A DNA stretch of 60,127 bases from CAZTKP01 sp964614215 (lineage in GTDB: Bacteria > UBP6 > UBA1177): the NCBI GenBank assembly GCA_964614215.1, contig CAZTKP010000001.1, forward strand, positions 1 through 60,127, written 5' to 3'. Each line of letters begins with the position of its first letter. The stretch's first letter is position 1. Shown one piece after another: positions 1 through 6,506 of the stretch. Position numbers and translations under genes: made by a program. The notes under the pieces were generated by a model that made no database searches, had not been told where the DNA came from, and was given only the letters and a program-made list of their open reading frames with translations.

Positions 1-219
1 ACTTTTGTATCTATTTTTAAAACTCAGTTCATTTCCTGAGGAAAACTTCACTTTTCCTGTTTCGATCACAGTTTTTCTATTTACGGACCTGGAAGGAAAG
101 TGAAATCTTGTAAACTGTTTATAGAAATTATTGTAAAGACTGAGGATGGTCAGAACCCCCAGAATTATCAGTGCTGTAGGTCCTTTTTTTGAAACTTCTG
201 ATCTAATTTTTCCGAGCAT
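1..219 (-). CDS. N-terminal part of a membrane-anchored protein (cut by window edge)
   Basis: I read this frame directly from the minus strand. It opens with ATG three bases after the dnaB stop codon and stays open for 73 codons to the window edge. Residues about 15-32 are hydrophobic (TALIILGVLTILSLYNNF), preceded by a basic stretch (GKIRSEVSKK). This suggests an inner-membrane anchor with the rest of the protein outside the cytoplasm. I do not recognise the family. The position directly after dnaB suggests co-transcription with the ribosomal-protein operon. The C-terminus is not in the window. Confidence 0.6.
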   Translation of the reverse strand, partial: MLGKIRSEVSKKGPTALIILGVLTILSLYNNFYKQFTRFHFPSRSVNRKTVIETGKVKFSSGNELSFKNRYKS

Positions 220-222
220 TTA

Positions 223-1587
223 TCAGATTTCGTCCGAATAGTTATCCATCGGCATAAACTTTGTGTACTGAGGAACAAATCTCAGTTTTACAATTCCCTG
301 CTGACCGTGTCTATTCTTCTGAACATAGATATTTGCAACATTATTCTTTTCACTTTCCTGCTTATAGACATCGTCCCGATGAATGAACATTACCATATCG
401 GCATCCTGTTCAATAGCTCCGGAATCCTTAAGGTCACTAAGCATCGGAATTTTTGTGGATCTGTCTTCAAGCTTTCTGTTCAGCTGGGCAAGAGCAACGA
501 TCGGGATACCCATATCCTTTGCAAACAGCTTTATGTTTCTTGAAATATCCTCGACCTGACGGACTCTATCCTCTCTGTAGACATTTGATGACATAAGCTG
601 AAGATAGTCTATCATTATGCAGTCAAGCTTCTTCTTTCTGCCCTGCTTCATCAGCTCCGAATTAAGCTTCTTTGACCTTGATCTCAGATCGGAAACTGTA
701 AGTTTTGAAGTATCATCAATATAGATAGGCAGTTTACTGAGACTGTCATAGTATTTCCACAGCCTGTCTGTTTCTCCTTCGGCAAATTTGCCTGTAAGAA
801 GATGCTTGGCGTTAATGGAACATTCTGTCGCCATGATCCTTGTTCCAAGCTGACTTCGGGGCATTTCCAGAGAAAAGATCAGAATATTACTTCCCTTTTT
901 AGCCATTTCAATGGCCATATTGAGAGCAAAACTTGTCTTTCCCATTCCCGGACGTCCTGCAAGAACGATCATGTCACCCGGCTTAAAACCACTGCACAGA
1001 TTGTCAAGATGAGGATATCCCGAAGAAATTCCCGAAATGGTCTGGTTGCTGTCAACCCTTTCCTTGAGTTTTCCCATCTCTTCTTCCACAACATCCTTTA
1101 ACGGAAACACTGTGGAAGCATGCTTTCTGTTGCTGAGATCGATCAGCTCTGTCGTTGTCTGATCAACAACTTCATCAAAACTCAGAGTCTGCCTATACGC
1201 ATTTTCAGAACTATCGGCACAGACCTTTATCATTGACCTGTAAAGAGATTTTTCAATAAGAATATCGCAGTATTCCTTCAGTATATTTTCAGAAACGACC
1301 GGAGCTTTGTTGGCAAGTTCATACAGGTATTCAATATCTGGAACTCCTGTCTTATCCTGTATCGCAGACAGCTTATCAGAAACCGTTACAACATCAGGAG
1401 TCTTTCCTTCGTCAACGATCTGCATAATAGCCCGGAAAACATGACTGTTCCTTTCTTCATAGAAATCTTCTTTATAAAGACCCGTACCTTCAACGACACT
1501 AGCCAGTTTTCCATTAATAAGAAGACACCCCAGAAGAGATGTTTCCGCTTCTAGATGTCTCGGTAGCGTAAGAGGTGTAAGATCCAT
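223..1587 (-). CDS. dnaB: Replicative DNA helicase DnaB
   Basis: 454 residues, the usual length for DnaB. The helicase unwinds DNA ahead of the replisome as a hexameric ring and recruits primase. The N-terminal helical domain covers about residues 1-115 and a linker follows. The RecA-like core has Walker A GRPGMGKTS near 211-219, the FSLEMP segment near 238, and a Walker B region ending MIDYLQLM near 325-333. It is complete, with no intein. It is the fourth gene of the rpsF-rpsR-rplI-dnaB operon, a widely conserved order, and starts 5 bases after the rplI stop. Confidence 0.97.
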   Translation of the reverse strand: MDLTPLTLPRHLEAETSLLGCLLINGKLASVVEGTGLYKEDFYEERNSHVFRAIMQIVDEGKTPDVVTVSDKLSAIQDKTGVPDIEYLYELANKAPVVSENILKEYCDILIEKSLYRSMIKVCADSSENAYRQTLSFDEVVDQTTTELIDLSNRKHASTVFPLKDVVEEEMGKLKERVDSNQTISGISSGYPHLDNLCSGFKPGDMIVLAGRPGMGKTSFALNMAIEMAKKGSNILIFSLEMPRSQLGTRIMATECSINAKHLLTGKFAEGETDRLWKYYDSLSKLPIYIDDTSKLTVSDLRSRSKKLNSELMKQGRKKKLDCIMIDYLQLMSSNVYREDRVRQVEDISRNIKLFAKDMGIPIVALAQLNRKLEDRSTKIPMLSDLKDSGAIEQDADMVMFIHRDDVYKQESEKNNVANIYVQKNRHGQQGIVKLRFVPQYTKFMPMDNYSDEI

Positions 1588-1592
1588 ACAGC

Positions 1593-2183
1593 TTACTCTT
1601 CAGGCTGAGGTTCTTCGGACTCGACAGTTTCTTCTGTCTCTTCTTCTTCCGTAGTCTCAGTTTCAGGAGTATCTGCTTCTGTAGTGGTTTCAGGTTCAAT
1701 AGATTCAGCTTCCATTTCAGGAGCTACAGTTTCATCGCTATCTTCAGCAACGACCCACAGCTTAAAAACACCGCGAACTTCTCTGAAAAGCTTTACTTCA
1801 ACTTCGTATACACCGCTTTTCTTAATGTTTCCATCAAGAATTATGTTGCGATGATCTATGTCAAAGCCCTGCTCTAAAAGAGCTTCTTTGATCTCACGGG
1901 TAGTAACGCTGCCGAAAAGTTTACCTTCTTCGCCGACTTTCTTTTCGATCCTGATCTCACATTCGGCAAGTTTATTGGCAAGAGCTGTAGCAACGCCAAC
2001 TTCGGTATCAATTCTTTTTGCTATCGCTCTTTTGTTGAACTCAAGCTCCTTGACATTTTTTTCATTTGCTAAAAAGGCAAATTTCTTCGGGATAAGATAG
2101 TTACGTGCATAACCGTCCTTAACCTTTACGATATCGCCCGCGCTTCCAAGTTTTTCAACATCTTTTGTAAGTATTACCTTCAT
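1593..2183 (-). CDS. rplI: 50S ribosomal protein L9 with acidic C-terminal tail
   Basis: 196 residues; typical L9 is near 150. The N-terminal domain that binds 23S rRNA is clear (MKVILTKDVEKLGSAGDIV, then VKDGYARNYLIPKKFA), followed by the connecting helix and C-terminal domain to about residue 148. The last 48 or so residues are a low-complexity tail of Glu, Thr and Pro (EPETTTEADTPETETTEEEE), which family members normally lack. It lies 9 bases after rpsR. Similar charged tails occur on S6 and L25 in this window. Confidence 0.96.
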   Translation of the reverse strand: MKVILTKDVEKLGSAGDIVKVKDGYARNYLIPKKFAFLANEKNVKELEFNKRAIAKRIDTEVGVATALANKLAECEIRIEKKVGEEGKLFGSVTTREIKEALLEQGFDIDHRNIILDGNIKKSGVYEVEVKLFREVRGVFKLWVVAEDSDETVAPEMEAESIEPETTTEADTPETETTEEEETEETVESEEPQPEE

Positions 2184-2192
2184 TTTCGCCCC

Positions 2193-2414
2193 CTATCTTC
2201 CAGTTACGGTAAAGGGAAGCAGAGCAATTGTTCTAGCTCTTTTAATTTCCCTGGAAAGTTCTCTCTGATGTTTTGAGCATACACCGCTTATTCTTCTGGG
2301 AATTATTTTTCCTCTTTCTGTTACGTAGTTAAGAAGAACATCCGGATTTTTGTATGAAAGTTCCATGTCGCTGTTTATGCAGAAACGACATACTTTTCTT
2401 TTCTTATAAGCCAT
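2193..2414 (-). CDS. rpsR: 30S ribosomal protein S18
   Basis: 73 residues, full length. The S18 pattern is plain: KRKVCRFC at the N-terminus with two Cys, YKNPDVLLNYVTERGKI, and ISGVCSKHQRELSREIKRAR near the end. Four Cys (CRFC, INSC-like position aside, and GVCSKH) suggest a zinc-capable form, but I count only three certain Cys, so metal binding is open. S18 pairs with S6 on the 30S platform, and the two genes are adjacent (15 bases apart). Confidence 0.96.
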   Translation of the reverse strand: MAYKKRKVCRFCINSDMELSYKNPDVLLNYVTERGKIIPRRISGVCSKHQRELSREIKRARTIALLPFTVTGR

Positions 2415-2429
2415 TTTTTACTCCTCTAA

Positions 2430-2936
2430 TTAAAGTTCCACATCCTTTTCATCGTCATCATCTTCAGCACCGTCAAGAGATTTCTGAAGCTCTTCGTTGT
2501 ACTTTCTTGAGTCTTCGATAGTCTTCTTTTCCTCTTTCTTTTCGACAGGCTTTTCCTCTTTCTTTTCAACAGGCTTTCTTTCTTCTTTCTCAAAAAGTGA
2601 AGCAACGCCTTTTGCATTTTCTTCAAGTTCTGCGATATCTTCAGCCTTGTCAACAACGATGGTCATGTACTTGAGAACACCTTCCCAGATGTTAAAGTTT
2701 CTCTCAAGCTCATCAACAAGTTCGCCGTTACCGACCAGATCAAAGAAAAGGTAATGACCCTTAAGGTTCTTTTTAATTTCGTAGGCGAGTTTTCTTTCGC
2801 CCCAGGATGCAAGATTAATTACTTTGCCGTTGTAATCATTGATAATTCCATCAACTCTTTCAACGAACTGCCTGATAGCTTCGTTTCCACCTTCAGGCTT
2901 AAGAATGGTAGTAAGCTCGTAATGTCTTTTTTTCAT
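2430..2936 (-). CDS. rpsF: 30S ribosomal protein S6 with charged C-terminal extension
   Basis: 168 residues against a usual 95-135. The S6 fold covers residues 1-100 (MKKRHYELTTILKP, then NLASWGERKLAYEIKKN, then GHYLFFDLVGNGELVDELER). The remainder is a Lys/Glu repeat (KPVEKKEEKPVEKKEEKK) ending in an acidic cluster (DGAEDDDDEKDVEL). It is the first gene of the operon. A strong Shine-Dalgarno (AAGGAGG) sits just upstream of the ATG. The tail length is unusual and its role is unknown. Confidence 0.95.
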   Translation of the reverse strand: MKKRHYELTTILKPEGGNEAIRQFVERVDGIINDYNGKVINLASWGERKLAYEIKKNLKGHYLFFDLVGNGELVDELERNFNIWEGVLKYMTIVVDKAEDIAELEENAKGVASLFEKEERKPVEKKEEKPVEKKEEKKTIEDSRKYNEELQKSLDGAEDDDDEKDVEL

Positions 2937-2970
2937 GTTTCCTCCTTACGGCTTTAAAGTCCAATTACTT

Positions 2971-2998
2971 ACATTGAACAAGGAGATCTTTCCAATGT
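2971..2998 (-). other. Possible hairpin in the rpsF leader
   Basis: ACATTG (2971-2976) and CAATGT (2993-2998) are perfect 6-bp inverted arms inside the predicted leader of the rpsF operon. Many bacteria control this operon through S6:S18 binding to the leader. I cannot show the characteristic CCG-containing motif in this stem, so the regulatory role is a guess. Confidence 0.25.
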
Positions 2999-3013
2999 CC
3001 AAAAACCAATTTA

Positions 3014-3049
3014 ACCCGCGGATTGTAGTTAGGAAAGTGGATTTTGCAA
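3014..3049 (-). promoter_or_regulatory. Sigma70-type promoter of the rpsF operon
   Basis: On the minus strand, TTGCAA (3044-3049) and TACAAT (3022-3027) are separated by 16 bases. Transcription would start near 3014-3016, giving a leader of about 78 bases before rpsF. This is a match to the consensus by eye only. Confidence 0.55.
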
Positions 3050-3067
3050 CTTTTTTATTTCTAGATA

Positions 3068-3913
3068 TTAATCTTCACAGACTTCCGGAAGATTATAACC
3101 AAGCTCAGAGGCATAGACGGGATCGATTAGTTTTCCTGTGGCGGAAACTTCAATATCGGTTGTGGTGAGTTCCTTAACTTCGAGTTTTGCTTCGCCGGAA
3201 ACTGCCCGGATACATTTGATGGCAACATTTGAGCCGTCATAGGAAAGATCTCCGTAAAGCGTATAGACCTGATTTTCGACAAAATCTATATCTGTGCCTG
3301 CCGCTAAGTTATCCGGAACATTAATCGCGAAAAATTTGGGGGTAAATGAAACAGCATCTATCCATGTTGTTGTGATCATTCCACCATCGCTAAATGCTGC
3401 AAACGGGAAGTCAACAACATCTTCAACATGCAGAACTGTGAACGTAAAATCTTCCTCAAAATAGGTGAATTCAGCATCCCCTGTTCCCGGAGTTATGTCA
3501 GACGGATTGCTTGTAGCATTTATCGGACCTTTGAAATCAACAGTGAAATCTCCTATCTCTGTCATCTCAGTGTCGGAAATACATTCACCATTTGTCGGGT
3601 GATAACCTTCATCACATTCACAGACAGCTTCACCTTCTTCATCAACACAGGTTGAATTTTCAGGACATTCTTTTTCGGCACAGGGATCAACAACATCTTC
3701 ATCCTGAACTTCTTCATCAGTAACATCCTTATCCTGTTCTGAAACATCTGTTGTCTCATCTGTAGCTTCATCTGTCGTTTCATCTGCCATTTCATCTGTT
3801 GTCTCGGCTGTATCTTCATCGTTTTCATCAACAGTTTTCTTGTCGTCACCACATGAAATAGTGAAAAGCGCAAAAACAACTACAAAGATGGTCAGCATTA
3901 GGCCTTTTTTCAT
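3068..3913 (-). CDS. Secreted lipoprotein with Asp/Thr-rich linker and EGF-like module
   Basis: 281 residues from the ATG at 3913, chosen because GGAGA lies just upstream and the signal peptide then begins MKKGLMLTIF. The lipobox FTISC marks a lipid-anchored Cys near residue 20. A low-complexity linker of about 60 residues follows (repeats such as DETTDEATDETTD). Next is a Cys-rich EGF-like module (CAEKECPENSTC, then CECDEGYHPTNGEC), and then a domain of about 160 residues that I do not recognise. The C-terminal part, beginning near ISDTEMTEIG and including DFKGPIN, is clearly related to the lipoprotein at 32631-33524. It is probably displayed on the outer membrane; function unknown. Confidence 0.85.
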   Translation of the reverse strand: MKKGLMLTIFVVVFALFTISCGDDKKTVDENDEDTAETTDEMADETTDEATDETTDVSEQDKDVTDEEVQDEDVVDPCAEKECPENSTCVDEEGEAVCECDEGYHPTNGECISDTEMTEIGDFTVDFKGPINATSNPSDITPGTGDAEFTYFEEDFTFTVLHVEDVVDFPFAAFSDGGMITTTWIDAVSFTPKFFAINVPDNLAAGTDIDFVENQVYTLYGDLSYDGSNVAIKCIRAVSGEAKLEVKELTTTDIEVSATGKLIDPVYASELGYNLPEVCED

Positions 3914-3999
3914 TTTTTTCTCCGCTGAATTATTACACACACACCATATTTTCCGTTAAAATGAAGAAAACACAAATTTTTATACAGTCAATTAAAGGA

Positions 4000-4740
4000 C
4001 TATTTCAGAATGAACTTAGGAAGGTTTTTTTCTGACAACCATTTCCTGTTCATATTGAGGGTGTTTTCCCACTGAGCAAAATCCAACTTCTCAAAAGGTC
4101 TATGCTCATAATGATATCCCACACTTAAATTAACACCGCAGATTTTCTTACAAATAACACTGATATCATTTTCTCCGGAACGATCCGGCTCTTTAAATCC
4201 TGTTTTTTCTGCAACATAACTTCTAAAATCATCTGTACCCACGTTGTAGCATTTAAAATCATTTTCTCCGGACCTGTCATATTCAATAGCGAACTGATGG
4301 GTTTCATTTATTTCTTCAACTATTTCAGGGAATTCACTTTGCAGAAAAGAGCTTCCCTTTAACTGCTGCTCCTGCCCGTCAACTACAAGAATTGAATGCC
4401 CCGAATCCTTTAAGAGCCATAATATTGCACATCCGGCCCTGTCATCGGCACCTACTCCGACAGACTCCGTTTCACTACGGAAAACCCCGTCTCGATAGAC
4501 AACTTTGTGCTCAAAAGGAGTCCCTTTTTTCCTTGTTCTATCCCAGGCTGTGTCCGCATGAGCGATTAAAAGCACTCTGTTTTTTCTTTTTCCCGGGACA
4601 TAAACAAACTTTCTTGATCCGAACCCCTTAACAACAGCTCCTTTAAGCTCTGAAAATCTTTCTACAATTTCATCACCACTTCTAAGGGAACAATCTAGAA
4701 ACTCTTTTAATACAGCAAAATCATTCAACACTCTCTCCAT
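4000..4740 (-). CDS. M20/M28-like zinc exopeptidase
   Basis: 246 residues with no signal peptide, so cytoplasmic. Motifs follow the co-catalytic zinc aminopeptidase pattern: LLIAHADTAW (first metal His/Asp) near residues 75-85, VGVGADDRAGCAILW (bridging Asp), DGQEQQLKGSS where family members usually have an EE pair, then GTDDFRSYVAEKTGF, and a last His in GYHYEHRPFE. The phrase DRSGEND appears twice about 32 residues apart. The altered E-E segment (GQEQ) makes full activity uncertain. It likely trims peptides, but the substrate cannot be given. It stands alone between an RRM gene and a lipoprotein gene. Confidence 0.72.
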   Translation of the reverse strand: MERVLNDFAVLKEFLDCSLRSGDEIVERFSELKGAVVKGFGSRKFVYVPGKRKNRVLLIAHADTAWDRTRKKGTPFEHKVVYRDGVFRSETESVGVGADDRAGCAILWLLKDSGHSILVVDGQEQQLKGSSFLQSEFPEIVEEINETHQFAIEYDRSGENDFKCYNVGTDDFRSYVAEKTGFKEPDRSGENDISVICKKICGVNLSVGYHYEHRPFEKLDFAQWENTLNMNRKWLSEKNLPKFILK

Positions 4741-4868
4741 CCTGAATTGTTTGTTTAGATTACTTAAAACCTAGTGTGGAGCATACTTACAAAAGGAGAC
4801 TTGTAAAGGAATACCCCTTCTGAAAGAGTAAAAAAGAGATGTCTGAGAACTTTTTAGAAAATCTAAGC

Positions 4869-4890
4869 GGGCGAACCAATTTATCCGCCC
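4869..4890 (-). terminator. Possible terminator after the RRM gene
   Basis: On the minus strand GGGCG and CGCCC, extended by three weaker pairs, form an 8-bp stem around a 6-base loop, about 45 bases past the RRM stop codon. The following stretch (GCTTAGATTTTCT) is only moderately T-rich, so termination may be weak. Confidence 0.45.
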
Positions 4891-4935
4891 ACCAGATCAA
4901 TGTGAGTATTTCAGAAGACTAGAAAAAATCCTTAT

Positions 4936-5211
4936 CTATCTGCCGAAACCGCCTTTGGGGAATCTTTCTTCACGCGGACGTGCTTCGTTGACAGCAAGTG
5001 CTCTGCCCATCAGTTCCTTTCCATTAAGGGCACTGATTGCTTTGGTTGCCTCATCTTTGTTCGGCATTTCTACAAAACCGAACCCTTTTGAGCGATCAGA
5101 GTCGCGTTCAGTGATAAATCTTACTGATTCAACTGTTCCAAATTCTTCAAAAGCTGACCTGAGTTCATTTTCGCTTAATTTGTAAGCGATGTTTCCAACA
5201 TAAATGTTCAT
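4936..5211 (-). CDS. Small RRM RNA-binding protein
   Basis: 91 residues from ATG 5211. An upstream in-frame start at 5319 exists, but it would put the conserved RNP2 deep inside the protein and overlap the predicted leader. The single RRM has RNP2 IYVGNI at residues 3-8 and RNP1 KGFGFVEM near 43-50, followed by a short basic Gly/Arg tail ending GGFGR. Such stand-alone bacterial RRM proteins (known from cyanobacteria and others) bind RNA and are often cold-responsive. The gene has its own promoter and a leader of about 110 bases with self-complementary stretches. Confidence 0.93.
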   Translation of the reverse strand: MNIYVGNIAYKLSENELRSAFEEFGTVESVRFITERDSDRSKGFGFVEMPNKDEATKAISALNGKELMGRALAVNEARPREERFPKGGFGR

Positions 5212-5319
5212 TCTTTTTCTCTCAAAACTTACCATGATTAAAATAATGTGGATGACTGTCCATGGTATGACGGGAAATCCAAAATAATTCGAACGCTGTC
5301 CGTAGGTTGTTAAGGACAA

Positions 5320-5356
5320 CAGCTAGGGTTATACTTATATAGTTCAATAATGTCAA
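5320..5356 (-). promoter_or_regulatory. Promoter of the RRM gene
   Basis: On the minus strand a perfect TTGACA (5351-5356) lies 17 bases from TATAAC (5328-5333). The start would be near 5320, leaving about 110 bases of leader. An 8-bp inverted repeat, ATACTTAT / ATAAGTAT, brackets the -35/-10 region and could be an operator. Confidence 0.7.
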
Positions 5357-5394
5357 GTCATTAATTTATAAGTATAAAAATTATCCGAAAATAT

Positions 5395-6498
5395 TTACTT
5401 CGCCATTTTCTTAAGAATTATTTTCTGGATGGTCTCAAGGAGAGGTTCACACTCATCGATCGTCAGATGTTTTGCATCTTTACAGAGCGGCTCTTCTGCA
5501 TTCTTGATCTTTTTAGAGTTTTCAGCATCAAAACTGTCTTTGTTGACATTTATATGAACACTGTCATCGAACTCTTTGCCCATAAAATAGGCCCTGTGTC
5601 CCGTCTGAGACGTATCTTCATGATTCTGGTAGAAGTTGTAGAACTCCTTTATATTCTGCCTGAAAAGCAGAATGTCGCCCGGATTATCGTAATGTCTTTT
5701 CACCTGACAGGACATATCAACACCAATGAACATATCAATTGGAATATTTTCAAGTCCACCTCGGGAGCCGCCTTTCTCTCCGGCAACAGCGTGATGAAGT
5801 TTGCATGCACCCATACTTTTTCCGACCATAATAACTTTCGGTTTTACTCCTGTAACTTCCTTCATCAGCATAATGGCATTCTTAATGTTCTCGCTGAAAA
5901 GCCATGTCGCCATCCTGGGTCTGCCGTAAGAACCGATGCAAAGAGCCTCGGGAGCTATTTCAGGAGTAAGATAGTTCTCACAGAACCACTCAATTCCGTC
6001 ATGACCGAGCATTCCGCCAAAACCGCCTGAAGCAACAACAAGGTATCTATGCTGCTTTTCAACTTTGAGCTTTCTCGGCCAGATCGCGTTCATAGCTCTG
6101 ATCTTTTCGCATGCATACCAGTTCGTTCCGGGACCCACAAAAGATTCTATTCTTGTAAATGCAACTCCGCAGTTAAAGGTCGGATAACAGTGGCTGCATT
6201 TGTAATTTTCTTTACAGAACTTCTGACATTTTTCCCAGTTATCACTTTTTACAGGTTTACAGGCAGAGTAGTTATTTCCCGGACCTGAAAATGTCTTTAT
6301 TTTTTCATGTTTTATTCTGCAGAAATTCGACTCTCTGCACTCTGTGCATTCCGGATCATCTGCGCAGTATTTCTGGCAGGCAACCTGATTTTCATTGAAG
6401 AAAGCGCTTTCTATCTCATAAGGGTCATACTTCTTTTCCTGAGCGGAAACTGAAATAACCACAAAAAAAGCCACAACTAGAAAACGTGCAACTTTCAT
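5395..6498 (-). CDS. Secreted alpha/beta-hydrolase-like protein with two Cys-rich repeats
   Basis: 367 residues from ATG 6498; the longer reading begins with TTG and would overlap hppA. Residues 1-19 are a signal peptide (cleavage after SVSA). Two tandem Cys-rich repeats follow, with Cys at 41, 45, 51, 54, 60, 80 and again at 91, 95, 101, 104, 110, 130, an exact 50-residue period. The rest looks like an alpha/beta hydrolase, with SGGFGGMLGHDG near 158-168 and a nucleophile elbow GKSMGA with Ser228. A His in KHLTIDECE near the C-terminus could complete the triad. The substrate is unknown. It is the last gene of the run after hppA. Confidence 0.75.
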   Translation of the reverse strand: MKVARFLVVAFFVVISVSAQEKKYDPYEIESAFFNENQVACQKYCADDPECTECRESNFCRIKHEKIKTFSGPGNNYSACKPVKSDNWEKCQKFCKENYKCSHCYPTFNCGVAFTRIESFVGPGTNWYACEKIRAMNAIWPRKLKVEKQHRYLVVASGGFGGMLGHDGIEWFCENYLTPEIAPEALCIGSYGRPRMATWLFSENIKNAIMLMKEVTGVKPKVIMVGKSMGACKLHHAVAGEKGGSRGGLENIPIDMFIGVDMSCQVKRHYDNPGDILLFRQNIKEFYNFYQNHEDTSQTGHRAYFMGKEFDDSVHINVNKDSFDAENSKKIKNAEEPLCKDAKHLTIDECEPLLETIQKIILKKMAK

Positions 6499-6506
6499 AA
6501 AAGGTC

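Noticed and set aside
5467..6030. 187-codon open frame on the plus strand opposite the secreted hydrolase
   Set aside because: It is antisense to a gene with signal peptide, conserved Cys pattern and active-site elbow, and has no recognisable domain.
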